From Phytophthora colocasiae (lineage: Eukaryota > Oomycota > Peronosporomycetes > Peronosporales > Peronosporaceae), in contig JAGKQI010000090.1 in NCBI GenBank assembly GCA_018806915.1, positions 186,001 through 250,000 of the forward strand: a stretch of DNA of 64,000 nt, given 5' to 3'. The position numbers were made by a program, and so were the translations under genes. The notes beneath the pieces were generated by a model that worked only from the letters and a program-made list of their open reading frames with translations, was not told the DNA's origin and searched no databases. Below are positions 51,314-63,747 of the stretch, piece by piece; positions within the stretch are counted from its first letter, which is position 1, and each line of letters begins with the position of its first letter.

Positions 51314-54300
51314 TGATCTACCCGATGCCTCTGATCAATGACCTGTTAGAAGATCTTGACAAGGTTCTGTGGTATTGTTCATTAGACATGGCGAGTGGAT
51401 TCTGGGTCGTATCAATGACCGATCGAGCTCGCGCGATCTCAGCTTTCATCACTCCATTTGGCCTCTTCGAGTGGAATCGCATGCCGTTCGGGCTGAAGAA
51501 CGCCCCTCAGATCTATCAACGTCTCGTAGACAATGCCCTATATGGATTTTTGAAGATCTCCCAGTCCGGAGATGCGGAAGGCTCTGCGGATGTGTTCGAA
51601 TCAGGAATCCCGGAAGATCCCGGTCGCCCGTCGGTGCTAGGACGGAGATCATACATCGATGATATCTTGATCACGGCTGGATCATGGGGTCAAATGTGCG
51701 ATCGGGTAGAAGACCTATTGGAGGCCTGTGATAAGTGGAATCTCTCGATCAGCGTGACAAAGAGCTTCTGGGGCATGGATAAGGTGGAATATCTCGGGCA
51801 CAAGGTGTCGATCGATGGACTAGAGGCAAACCCGAAGGACCTGAAATCCCTGACGGATCTACCGTTCCCAGGATCGCTCCGATCTATGCAGTCCTTCTTA
51901 GGGAGCCTGAACTATTATAGTCGGTTCATCGAGGATTACGCGATCTACGCATCGGTTCTGTATGAACTACGTGAAGTGGAGTTCGCAGAACTGAGGAGGC
52001 GACCGGACTTACGAAAGATCATGGACAGAACGAACCAGATCTCCCATGATCCTACTAAGACAGAGTCAGATCGAGATGGATCGCGAGACATTTCGGGTCA
52101 AGGAGGCGGTAGTGTTCCGGGCCCAGACTTGGGGGCGACGTGTTCCTCCAGATCAAGCGAAATTAAAGTCGCCACGGAACTCAAGAAGGATGAGAGGTGG
52201 AGTAGAGCGCATGGGGCGTTCACAGCCTTGAAAGCTAAGATCGCATCGACTCCGGTCCTCCGCCACTTCGATACGGCGAAAGTGCCTGTGGTGATCGTAT
52301 ATGCCAGCGACTGGGCGATCTCCGCTGCGTTGACGCAAGAACATGACCAGGTCTATCACCCGGTCGCGTTCGCCAGCCGAACCCTGAAAACGAACGAGCT
52401 GAACTACAATGTTGCAGAGAAAGAAGTGTTATCCTCTTACGGATCCTGGATCTGTACTACACCATGTTGGTGGGTCGCCGGATCAAGGTCTTGACCCGGC
52501 ATTCCACCCTTGCCTGGTTGTTCAAGTCATCCGGTCTCCAAGGGCGCCTAGGTCAATGGTCTGCGCTCCTATCCCCTTGGTCGCTTGAGATCACGAAACG
52601 TACGAAAGGGGAAGAGGAGATACTGGGGGCGATCGCAGCCAGCATGACGCCCAGAACGAAGGTCGACGACGCCCTGATCGCGATCGCACCCCTTAAGGAA
52701 CCCAAGCGCCGGATCCAAGCCCCAGTGCCCACGGTGGGTCAAAATGAAGAGTTGTGGGTGTTAAGCTTTGACGGATCAGCTCGGGTCAAACGAGGTGGGG
52801 GCGCGTTCAGCGCGATTGTGTGGAGACTACCTGGTTGGGAGATAACTGACGCTAGATCCGGTTACGCCGAAGGTCTCACAGTTAACGAGGCAGAATACAA
52901 CGGGCTCCTCTTAGGGCTCGATATGCTCACAGGCCGGGATCGTCGTCGCCTGGTAATCTGTGGTGACTCAAATCTCGTGATCCGTCAAGTTCGTGGCGAG
53001 ATCGATTCTAAGGCGCCAGGATTAACGATATTGAAACAGAGGACCCTAGATCGTCTGAAGGGATGGAGCAATCACGAGCTGGTTCATGTGAAGAGAGACT
53101 GGAACGGGAGCGCAGACAGCCTAGCAAGTGCCGCTCTACAACGTCAAGGCGGGATCGAGGTTCGTAGCGAGGGAGATCAGCAGGATCTAGTCACCTTAAA
53201 TCGACTAGACGAGATCCTGATCCCCAAGACTGAAGATCTCGTGGTCCGAGTGTCCGCGGTAACTACGCGAGCCGCTCGAATGAGGTCGGACGCCGCTGTC
53301 CTACAAGAAGAGTTGGTCCGAGAGATGAGGATCGATCGGATCAAGCGGGCGCAGGACGAAGAAGCTTGGATCGCAGGATTGAAGAAATACCTGATCGGGC
53401 CGATTACGGACATCACTCAAGCGGAATCGCGATCCTATAGTAAGATTGCGTCCGACTACGAGGTAGACGAGCATAATCTACTTTTCTACTGTCCCCCAAC
53501 GCCGACGTCGGACGTCGATCGAGACCGACTGATGAAGCTGGTGGTCCCAGAAACGCTACAACAGGATGTCCTGCACCACTATCATACGACTCTCGAAGGC
53601 GGACACCAAGGAATCGGGCGTACCTACCAACGGATCCGGGATCACTTCCACTGGAGAGGACTGTATCGGAGCGTGCAACGATACGTGGGGAGTGCGTGGA
53701 TTGTGAGACAGGAAAAGGTAGACCCACTATCCAAGGCGAATCCCCAGGAATTTGCAAGCGGCTTACCCGTTCCAGATTATAGCAATGGACCATATACCGT
53801 CCTTGCCCAGATCCGATAAGGGCAACACCGAGTTGCTGATCTGGGTCGATCTGTTCTCGGGATATGTGATTGCCAAGGCCAGTTCCTCTCGATCCGCCCA
53901 GACGATCGCGGAATCTTATGAGGAATGTGTGTTCCGGAGATTTGGGGCCCGTGAGATGATCCGACACGATCGAGAACCGGGATTCATGTACGACTTCTTC
54001 CGATTCTTCAACAAGATACTCGGGCTGCGGCAGCGAGCGACGATGGCCTATCGACCCCAAGCCAATGGAACCGCAGAACGGCTGGTGCAGACGGTGACTA
54101 GAGCGATTAAGATGTATGACCAAGATCTTAATCAGAAAGACTGGGATGAGTACGCCGAGTAGTTAACGTCTGCGATCAATACTACTCATGATCGAATCCG
54201 GGAGATACCCCTCATTATCTGGTGCATGGATGGGATCCGAGATCAACGCTGGAGGCCACAATTCCGGTTGGGTCCACCCGGCGCCACGATCGAGATCCCC

Positions 54301-54944
54301 GTCGATGGCGGTATCGGGTCCAAAGGTACTATCAGCAGTCGCGGAGACAGGTCAATGTCCGTTTGCGGGAAGCGATCGCTAATCGGGCGGATCGGCATAA
54401 CGAAGAGATCGACCCCCACGGGATCGAGGTTGGGTCCCGTGTCTGGTTATACCTCGATCGCGTGAGGGAAGGTTACGCACGTAAATTGGCACATTTATGG
54501 CATGGTCCGTTCCGAGTAGCAGAAAAGATCAATGGGTTCACGATCAAGCTGGAAATTGCGGGATCCGGGTATCACATATTCCCGATAGTCCATGTCTCGA
54601 AGCTGAAGCTGGTGCGGAACTTTCCCGACCGACCCCGAGTCGAGCTGACCGTGAACGAGGCCGATCGCCTAGATTTCGACGAAACCTTGCTCCCGGAGGA
54701 TATTTGGACCCCAGATCTGGATGCCGACGAGTACGAAGTTGAGCGGATTTCCGACATGCGATGCGGAAAGCGGACTCGCCACGGCAGGATTTACCGAGAG
54801 TTCCTGGTACACTGGGTCGGATATGATGATCCGACTTGGGTTGATGAGGCGGACCTCAATTGCGGAGCTATACTGAGCACGTTCTTGCGAGACCACGCGA
54901 ACCGGAACCGATTCGGCGTGATGCAGTCACATGAAGAGGTTTAG
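51298..54944 (+). pseudogene. Gypsy RT-RNase H-integrase-chromodomain, copy B (broken)
   Basis: Homologous to 40687-44337. It is broken by single-base losses near 52434 (in the first RNase H), 53690, 53749 and 54204, and by TAG at 54160-54162 in place of an Arg codon. The pieces are 51298-52494, 52464-53819, 53752-54162 and 54222-54944. Between 53925 and 54346 it differs from copy A at roughly one base in ten, although the flanks are almost identical. RT YIDD, second RNase H and chromodomain are readable. Confidence 0.85.
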
Positions 54945-55895
54945 GTGGACGGCAGGTGAAGAAACCGGGTTGCTTCACCGTGACCGACGAAGCTGGTCCG
55001 GAGTAAAATCTGGATCAGGATGAGAATTTTATATTTGTGTATATGCATGTGAAACAGGGCGGTCGACGCCAGTGGAAGGTGATCCTGGGCGCTCTGGTGA
55101 AGATGATGGAGGGTCACGACTTGGGGGCGATGGGTACAGGCTATTCTCGAATGGTGACTATGGTAGATATTTGAATTACGTGGGTTATTATCAAGGACTG
55201 GGGACTGATGAAGGATGCGATACCCAAAACGAAGATCGAGTGTGGGCCTGGTCGTATTGCGCGAATTGCCTCAGAAGCAGGCCAGCAATGAGTATTGGAC
55301 TTATTTTACTGTCAACAGTAAGTGGTGCTTGAACTTAGATAGAGCTTACACTTCGATATCGCGGAACATTGGAGGTGATCATGCGGGGTGTATCGAGATC
55401 GGCAGTGAGGGCTGGATATGACAATACCGAGTGCAAGTTTGGCTCAATTACGCGAAACACCGAGTCGTTATTTCTTATTTACGATCGTTTGTTCAAGAAC
55501 AAGTTCGTTTCAAGCTCATCACATGTGATGTGTCGAGATGACGTACCAGCTGCACCTGATCACGCCCAACATTACATTACCGACGTTTTGTACCCATTTG
55601 AAGTTGATACGATGGGACGTACTATATTACGACCTCAATCACGTCGAACGTCGCCGAATTTCTTTGAGTATGGGGCACCAACAAGGTAGCTGTGCCGGGA
55701 GCGCCGGTGTATTATCCTTTTTCCTGCGGGAACAACAAGACAAGAGGACATTGCTCGATTACAGATTACGTTGTAGTCCACCGGACTGAATGGGGTTTTC
55801 GTCACGGTTCACTGCATACGTCAATACCAGTCGTTTCTAACGCAGCGAGTTCGAAGTGAATCCCCGTGTGATACAACTTGCGAACTGGGGGCGGA
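54945..55895 (+). other. Gypsy 3' internal region, copy B
   Basis: Near-identical to 44338-45287, including the 106-codon frame at 55369-55689 and the GGGGGCGGA tract before the LTR. Confidence 0.6.
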
Positions 55896-57595
55896 TGTGG
55901 TAAAGCACATCTTGATTTTTCGTACTTACTCGAGAAATACATGGGATTAGTATGGTGGACCGATGGCTGCTTCCGATCGCTTTGGACGACGCTAGTTCAG
56001 TGAGATTTTGCTTGATCCAGTGCTGTAAACCCATGATCACTGCAGATATGGGTGGATATTTCTCGATCACGCTTCGAGTGTATAATGTATACTCAGTCCA
56101 AGCCAAAGTGTGATCTGCTGATGATCACCGTCGATAGATATTCTTGAGGTCGAAAGACTGTGATCCTCGATGGAGAGGTACACGTGACACCCCAGGAGTG
56201 AAGATCACCGAGGATCCAGTCGATTCGGCAGTCATGAGGAGGAGACCAACTAGGATTGCTGACGATCTTGAGTTTAAGTGTGATCCACGGAGGCAGTCAT
56301 GTTTAAGCGATATGCTGTGGGGTGGAGTTCACGTCAGTGAAGATCATCAGCTCGAACTAAGTGTAATTAGCCGACGCGATGTGAAGATCGGCGAAGATTG
56401 ACTGAGAATGGTGAACGGAGACCGGTGATCTTACATTATGCCTCTAAGAGCAAGGATCGATGCTCGCTAACTGTGGCACGGGTTCGCGAGCGGATATCAC
56501 GGTTAATCAAGTGTAATCGGTGGCAGTGGAGTGGTGATTGACAATAATCAAGTCATATCGAGTGGCAAGAAGGAAGAAGCAAGGGTGTTGCCACGTGATC
56601 GGCTTTGGCATGGTCCTAGGTGGATACGATCTTGGCTCACGGTCCAGCCCGGCGCTCGCGACCCTCCCATTGGCCTGATCCTGATTCCCTGGAGGACGAC
56701 CAAGCGGGATCACGCGCGATCAAGTCCCGATCAGGCAGCGATCAAGTCCCGATCAAGTGCGAGATCAAGTCCCGATTAAGTGCGAGATCAAGTCCCGGTT
56801 AAGTACGAGATCAAGCTTCGGTTAAGTACGAGATCAAGCTTCGGTTAAGTACGGAATCGGCTCAAGATCAGGGTTAGGGGAACCAAGCTAGGGATCAGCT
56901 ATGTAGCCAGTGTCATGTGATCGTAGGATAGTAAATCAGGATGGGATTAGTAGGCATAGGAATAACCATAAACAGACTCGAATTTGCCCTGAACCACTCA
57001 AGTGTCTTCGCTACGCCTGGAACCGGGAACTACATTGGCCCTACAAGCGTCAGGAAGGTAAGGATACGTGACCTAGTATAGCGGTTAAGTCTGGATAATA
57101 TATTGGCCAGCTTTGCCCTATCTAGTGAACTATCCTTTAAGTGCATACATCGGATCGGAAGGAATTGGTTGTTTAGCCTAAGGATCCCGTCGAATCTCGC
57201 CCCCTCAAGACCCCCGCTATCGGAAGCGGAAAACAACGAAAGGAAGGGACTGAATCCCGAACATTGGACTATTGGAAGACCTGGATCAAGAACCAGGCAC
57301 CCGGATCAAGGCTCGAGAACTCGCCTACGACCGGGATCAAGTACCCCGAGGTGGAGTGAAGAACTTCCACGCCGCCTCAAACCCCTGCGTCACCCAAGAC
57401 CTTCTTCTCGTCCCAAGACATCTTCAGAAGTTACCTGGAAGAGCGTAACCCGCCTACCGACGGGTACACAAGGTGAACACTACACGCAACAAGATCACGG
57501 ATCATCGGGGGACCCCCTCCGTTAGTCGGTGTCTGGGCGCAAGTGGCGATCGCGATCGGCCTCAACCAGATTTTGGCCAGATCCGCTCCACCACA
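55896..57595 (+). repeat. Gypsy LTR 3 (1700 bp)
   Basis: Starts TGTGGTAAAG and ends CTCCACCACA, followed by CTGC (57596-57599), the second copy of the target duplication. The tandem array has the shorter form seen in LTR 1. Confidence 0.9.
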
Positions 57596-57935
57596 CTGCG
57601 TTGAGGACTTACTATGGTCCAGAAAATTGCTAAAGGAGATACGTGGAGAGAAACCACCCACGTCAGTGCTTTACGTGGACAACCAAAGTACACAGACAGT
57701 GATCAGTGAAGCTGGCAACTACCAGCGTATGAAGAGTTACGCTAAAAAGAGCAGCAAGATTGCTGAGCTCGTGGAGAAGAAGAAGATTGAAGTTGAATAC
57801 GTGCCCAGTGCTGACAACATTGCGGACGTTTTTACAAAGGCTTTGGGACCAAACAAATTCCAGAAGTTTAGGCAGCTATTGAACGTCGAAGACGTCACGC
57901 AGGTCAAAAAGAATGCACCATCTTCAGATGTGTGA
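57596..57935 (+). pseudogene. Copia RNase H, second part
   Basis: The frame resumes CVEDLLWSRKLLKEI exactly where the left part ended, then the third catalytic Asp in LYVDNQST, the ADNIADVFTKAL motif and the TGA at 57933-57935. This fixes the Gypsy insertion point at the codon level. Confidence 0.85.
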
Positions 57936-58340
57936 GGTGAGAGTAGCAGGATGTGGCAGTTCACACAACCTGGAGACTGGGACGAGCTACACAGAGCGAA
58001 TGTACACGAGCGACAGGGGGTTTGGTAGCCTTGAGCTTTTCCTCCTCGTACTATAGTGAAGTGCTATGAGTACGTTCAATCCACTTTTGATTTTACCTTC
58101 TTCCTCCCAGAACTTCGTGTACGCTAAGTCGACTCCAAGTGAGCAAGCACTTCTTGCTAGAGCGCGTTCACGCACACAGCGCACGCAGCTACACTGGTCT
58201 ACGGACCACAAAGCTACGCACTTGGCAGGCGTTCGAGTCCTTACTTTCCAGATGATAAGAAATGATTACCATTCGAAAATTCAATATCCCATTCAAACAA
58301 TTCACAATCACAATCAAACCTTCAGAATTCTATAGCCAAG
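57936..58340. other. Copia 3' flank, possible LTR
   Basis: A purine-rich stretch (GAGAGTAGCAGGATG) follows the RNase H stop, as expected for a polypurine tract and LTR start. Without a second LTR the end cannot be placed. No gene seen. Confidence 0.35.
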
Positions 58341-60080
58341 CCAAGTAGTAGCAACCAGGAATAACCAGTTAATCAACTTCAATTTCCAAATGGAGAATCT
58401 ATCAGCGTAATCCTCGTGCCTATTAGAAAAGATCACTTCCAGATACTCCAGTCTCCTGTTGATCTCGAGCATTTCCATCAATAGCTTTGCATTTGCTTCG
58501 AAAATTGGGTGGACTCCATTGCTTATTACGGAGGCGATATGTAAATTTCGCTATCGGGTTCAAATAGTCGCTCAGGTTCGCTGTAAATGCTGCAATATCA
58601 CCCCCAATGGGAATTTAGGTCTGGAATTTGCTTACGGACTGCGCGGCAATCCTCAAAATCAAGTTGGATAGCAACAAAGCCCACACAAAGCGATAGGGTT
58701 TTCAACTTAGGACAATATCGGAGAATCACATTATCGTCCACGTCCACACGAGGACTACCCAACGTTAAGTTCTTCAAAGATGGCTCAATCTTCTCAATAA
58801 ACGTGACCAGACCATTGTGATTCACGTGCGTTACTCGTTCTCTATTGTCATTGTCATCATCATTTTTCTTCTTCTCTCGTTTTAAACTGGATCGTGAGTG
58901 AACTGCACTCAATTGTTCACTAGATGGTTCAAGGAAGACCAAATCACCACTTTCAACCAGACAGTGACTAAATCCAGGGACAACAGCGTTCACCAATTCG
59001 TCTTCACCGTCATCACTGAAAACCCAGACGAATAACAGCGACAGAGAACGAGATTTTCGACGTGGCTGTCAATCCTCATCGGATTTTTTAGCGCCACTCG
59101 CGAGCGTCGCAACTCTCTCATCCACACAGCCATGTGGACATCCACACATAACTTCTTCAGGGTGATCAGAATCCAAAACCAATGCGAACGCTTCGATATC
59201 AGCGTAAGGGAATTCAACGCAGGAGCTCGTTTGAAAAAAAAGACTCATACGCAAGCCACAGCCATTTGTTTCGAGAGATATCATCCTCTTCACAATCCAA
59301 GCTCATGGATACGTTTTTGGTTCTGTTCAGCACCAAACTTGAGAGAATCACTCTAAAATCCCATGACCTTATTGTGTCACACATCAAGCTTACACTTTGA
59401 AGCTCGTGATGATTTAAAGCCGCTGGGGGGAAGACGACAAGGTGATTGGGGATCGCCTAATACAAGCGACATAAGCTGAGTGAGTAGTTTCTTGTTAGCT
59501 ATCGCTATACCTTTGGGAGTCACAGCCAGCAAAGTGCTGATACTTTTTACGAGCTTGGCACTGTTACCGATATCCAAAATCGCAACCATCGGGTGGAGCA
59601 CAAAAGTACATCGGAACGCTTTCGACTTGACCGGTTCCGTCTCAATAGCACTCCACCTTTCGAGAATCACCTTCTCTGCTCTACATGTAGAAACATTCAG
59701 CAATCGATCCAACTCCTTCAGCCCATCGTCACTCTGCTTAAATATTACTTTTACGGAGATCAATTTCAGGTTCCTGAGCCTTCAAACTGGTGTCCATTTT
59801 GGCAATTTTAGCTAATGCATTGGTATAAGCTCTGTCCGGTGTAAAGTGTCGAAGAACAGCACCAAATCCAGCACAAGTTTCTCGTCGTCCTTGGTCTTTT
59901 TGTTCTCTTTCAGATCCAATTTCAATAAAAATTCAACTGGAATTTCCGTATCGAACTTTTCCTCCCCTCATGTTCACTTGACATTTCTCTCGCAACAGCC
60001 ACTTGTATGCATTAATATCCACACGAGCCACTGCAGCCAATAGCGCAAGGGTTTCTCGTACTTTTTGCACCTGTAACTCG
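58341..60080 (-). pseudogene. Decayed LRR-like gene of an oomycete family
   Basis: On the minus strand broken frames line up: ETLALLAAVARVDINAYKWLLRE (about 60040), then SVKVIFKQSDDGLKELDRLLN and CRLPPSGFKSSRASKCKLDV (59763-59377), a disrupted stretch, then NLTLGSPRVDVDDNVILRYCPKLKTLSL (58996-58598), which reads like an LRR unit. Several frameshifts and stops separate them. The style is that of a large oomycete family of hypothetical proteins; I cannot name a function. The 5' part before a CAG acceptor-like site near 60072 is missing. Confidence 0.45.
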
Positions 60081-60142
60081 GATTTTCTTTAATTTTGGTC
60101 GTATTCAAGTCGTATTTTCAGTAAAAACATAATACTGTTAAA

Positions 60143-60613
60143 CTATTCCTTTCGTGGTACTTCATTTAACGCTTGGATCAACACCGTTGCATCACCCACG
60201 ATATTTCGTAGGATGCGGTTAGCCTCTTCCGCGGTCAGAGCTACTTCTCGCCAGTCAATAGGTCCACAGTTCTTTTCGGGGGATATCAACAGAGATTGAC
60301 CACCTTGAACCTTCAGTTGCTCCAAATACACTTCCAATTCCTTCACATGAGCTCGGAAAAACTGTAACTCTGCTCGTTTATGTCGTTGGAGACCAGTGGA
60401 CGAACTCCAGCCAGTACGGATCCTTTTCCGTTTCGGTGGAGATTTTGTGGTACTTGAGACCGATTCAGACGCAGGAGCTTCTGTTAAAGGCTCGAGACAT
60501 TCAATGTCTATGTTGGTGACGTGATCTCCACCAAATAGAACTTCGTCCCACTTGAAAGAGTCCAGCATTTCCTCTACTGTCGCCATCTCGTCGTCTTGAA
60601 GCTCTAAGGACAT
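60143..60613 (-). pseudogene. Subfamily B bZIP-like protein, N-terminal half only
   Basis: 156 residues from ATG 60613. Acidic N-terminus (DDEMATVEEMLDSF), basic region (SPPKRKRIRTGWSSSTGLQRHKRAELQF) and coiled coil (RAHVKELEVYLEQLKVQ), then the WREVALTAEEANRILRNIVGDA segment. It stops where paralogs continue into the START-like half; no such sequence follows. A truncated protein with only the DNA-binding/dimerising part could act as a competitor, but this is speculation. Confidence 0.6.
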
Positions 60614-61467
60614 CTCTTTGGGGTGTTGTCGTCTAATAGTGTAAATTCAAAAGTGTACTACTTGTAGAGCGTTTTGGTATTTCACATTAGTACCGCCTGA
60701 ACGTCCAGATAATATCATATTCTCCTCCAGCGCTGTATTGTGTGTGACCTCCAGCGATGTTGTCGCTAGGAATTAAGGCCTATTCAATATAATGTCTGCT
60801 AGTGAAATTCAATATGAACGTGTACCTACGACTGTACTTGAATCACCACGAGGACACACCAGAGGAATGCTTTTCAAGCCAGCAGCTCGGCTTTTCATTT
60901 TAAGACGTCCCCACAATCAATACACCCGAAACGTTAGGCATTGCCGCAAGACGGTCCTCACTACATGTACGCGAGTGAAAAATGGATTGGATGCCTAAAT
61001 TGCTTCAACAGCGCGGTAAACCGACGACGTCGCTTACACTGTACATATCGTTGCTAAGCTTCAAGCAAGTGCATCGATCCTGACGATTCATTGCACAAAA
61101 CGTGTATCATTTGTTACACGATTGATGGGGCGATTCATGTTTGCGCTTTAGGCGTGCTTCTGTACAGACTAACTAGTTGCCATGATCTTTTGTTTTTCGT
61201 CCCGAAGCATTATCTTCGTAAACGAAATTCAGATGTTCTGGCCTCCACTTTTACAAGATTCCGGACTCGGAAGCGGAGCTCCAGTCACTCTGAACAGTCT
61301 GTGAGTCTGATAGTGGCCAAGTTACTTGTGACGTTAGCTTTAAACCGAACAGTGAACGTTTCGTTGCTCCTTCCTTTGAAGTACATGTTTATATTGTTTT
61401 TCTATACTATTTTACTCTATCAGCGGCAACACTTTTCGAAAGCATTTACTATCATTCTGCATACAAT
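60614..61467. other. Intergenic region
   Basis: A/T-rich, TACATGTA at 60962-60969. Short frames (for example 60792-60998) have no recognisable content. Confidence 0.35.
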
Positions 61468-62878
61468 CTACACAGTAATTGGCGCTGACGGTAGTGTAGT
61501 TCGTCCAGCCTTCTCCATCAACGTGTTCTGTAGAGCTTGGAAATTCTTCCGGAAGTTGTTACTTAAGCTGCCCAAGACGATATTCTGAGCGTACGCGACG
61601 TCTTCGGAGCTCACTTGAACCACATCGTCACGCTCCATGTAAAGTTTCAAGGAAATCTCCACTAGAGAAGCAGATTGTCCATTTCCCGACGGCGTTACAG
61701 TCATCCAACATTCGACTTGAAAGTGTAAGCCTTTGGTGGGGTGGAGAATGTGTTCTGCTATGACAATCGCAGTCCGATCTGAGTCTTCAAACCGCTGCAT
61801 GAACTGCAATCCATTCAACTCGATCATACCCGATGGACTTTTAACACTCAGCACAAATTTCTTCTCGTTTGTATTCGGCTTGGTTGCTTTCACCTGTAGT
61901 TAAAAGAAAACAGTTAGAATAGAATAAAAAACTACACATACCGCAGAAAAAACTTACGTATTGGTACGTTTTGCCGGGATAACCACGATAGGAAGTGAAT
62001 TCCTCCCACAAAATCTCTCCAGCTTCATCCACAGCGCAGGTCAACGGCGTCGTAACGACAAATTCGATCGTTTTCCCTCGTTTGGCGTCGTGTTTGACTC
62101 TCATATCGCAACTGATGGCTGGAGTCTGTGTTGTCGCTGTAAAGTTAACCTTATATCTCTTGTAGATGCACTGCACGAGCTCTTCCAGTTGATTTACAAT
62201 CTGTCCGCTGAGATCCGCTACTGGCTCGTCCCCAGAAGCTCCAGACAGGAGATTTCCCATTCCAAACTGCGACGAGAAGACGTAATCCATCCCATTAAGC
62301 ACCGACCGCTTCTGTAGTAGCGTATGCAACGCGCCATTCACCTTCTCCTGGTTCTCCAGGATGGATTTTAGCCTCCGGTTCGTCTTTTCAGACACCAAAC
62401 GCTCCTTGTATTCCTCCATAGCAATGTCGTGCCAACTCGCCGGTGTGTTTTGATTCTCAAACGCATCGTCCACAGGCTCCAAGACCACATCTTCTGATAG
62501 AAACTTGTTCTTCTTGAGCAGTTCCACTTGTGTCTCGAGCTCTTGAGCCTGTTCTCGCAGCATTTTAAGCTCCTCTCGCTTCCGTTGCTGCAGTCTCGTG
62601 GAAGAACTCGCAGCACTTCGAACTCGTCTTTTCTTGGTACTTTTCTCCTCAGAAGACTCGGATAGTTTCCGTTGGGGCTTGGCACGTTTCCTAGGAGCTG
62701 GAGTGACTGGTGCTTTGAGCTCCACTGACTTGAATTCCGTCGGATTGAAGAAATCCACGGGAGAATTGCCAATCAAAGCCTGTGTCAAACTGTAGTCGGT
62801 GATGTCACAGCCGTCGATGAAGGACAAAGCTTCCTCCAGTGATACAAGGGAGTCGTCTTCTGCTACGAGAATGTCCAT
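61468..62878 (-). CDS. Subfamily B bZIP-like/START-like protein (two exons)
   Basis: Exon 1 62878-61958 (307 codons) and exon 2 61893-61468; intron 61957-61894 (64 nt, GTAAGT...ACAG, CTAAC branch-like site). 448 residues. ATG 62878 (MDILVAEDDSL) is chosen; the frame upstream continues only to a TTG. The acidic N-terminus is followed by a strongly basic region (RKRAKPQRK, KKRRVRSAASSSTRLQQRKREEL), a leucine-spaced coiled coil (LREQAQELETQVELLKKN), a linker, and a START-like C-terminal half (EILWEEFTSYRGYPGKTYQY, GMIELNGLQFMQRFED). Probable nuclear regulator; ligand and targets unknown. Confidence 0.75.
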
Positions 62879-63747
62879 TGGTTTCACCGTTAGTTGGACT
62901 TGAGTGTCTTGAGTCACAATGAACAATGCTCACGCAACACGTTATAAGCTTGGTCGGCTACGTACGGTGTAATACAAATCATAGGGAAAAGATAGGAAAA
63001 GGGATAAGGGATAGGTGGAGGTAGGCAAGAAACAGAGCAAAAATGTTGACGGGGTTTCAAGGATTATGTTATGTAGGTGAAAGTGAGTGATCCAATAGAG
63101 ACAGTTAGTTGCTGTGGGTCTGGTTGGATCTGATGGTAGAGTACACGATACGAGTTTTTTACGCTTGTTGGAGATGACAGTACTGTAGGGTAAGTTAACC
63201 TTTCCTCTACACTACCTAGCTTTAATTGAGTCATCAATGACATTAGCGTTGAAATGTGATGATTAAGAAGGCAATTACGAAGCGTTGAACAGTTCAATGA
63301 GTAAGCCGAAACGAATGTGTTCGGCATCACCTCGTGTCTGTCGATGCTCTTCAGTTTTACCAAAAGAGTCGCCCGAAAACGACTTGAACCACTTTAAGGG
63401 GGAACTTCTTCGATGGTGTTACCTCTATATCGACGGGTTCAATGTGAGCCAAAGAGCGTACGCCAGAGGTTTTTGGTCGTAAAACTTAACAGCCCAATTT
63501 TTCTCCAAGAAGTTGATCTTGTGGAAGTGGCACGAGTGTGAGGTCAGCTTTAATCTCGAGTGTGTTGGGTTTGCGACTTCGAGCTGCTATTGAGGATTGA
63601 GCAAATAACCTAGGAGGGAATGAAGGATGCTGATAACAAGTAAAAAGAAAACGCTTTGCACTTTAAGATTCAGGCTTTGATGTCTTCAAGAACTCCAATT
63701 CCTAAACGGCATCAAACAATCATGACAAAAAATAAAAAAACATGTAC
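62879..63747. other. Region downstream of the last subfamily B exon
   Basis: Should hold the 3' part of the gene at 63748-64000 if it were complete. I see only short frames (for example 63363-63064, minus) without START-like motifs, so that gene is probably truncated here. Confidence 0.35.

Larger units (their letters stand above)
31871..57935 (+). mobile_element. Ty1/Copia element, 5'-truncated, rearranged and split by a Gypsy array
   Basis: Segments: pre-integrase and integrase (31871-33138, plus), an inverted reverse transcriptase block (33139-34233, minus), RNase H (34234-34723, plus), then the Gypsy insertion, then the end of RNase H (57596-57935, plus). No gag, no protease and no left LTR were found. 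The 3' LTR may lie after 57935 but was not delimited. Order integrase-RT-RNase H identifies Copia. Confidence 0.8.

Noticed and set aside
61091..61588. 165-codon plus-strand frame with hydrophobic stretches
   Set aside because: Begins with TTG, overlaps the 3' end of the subfamily B gene in antisense, and its hydrophobicity follows from A/T-rich sequence.
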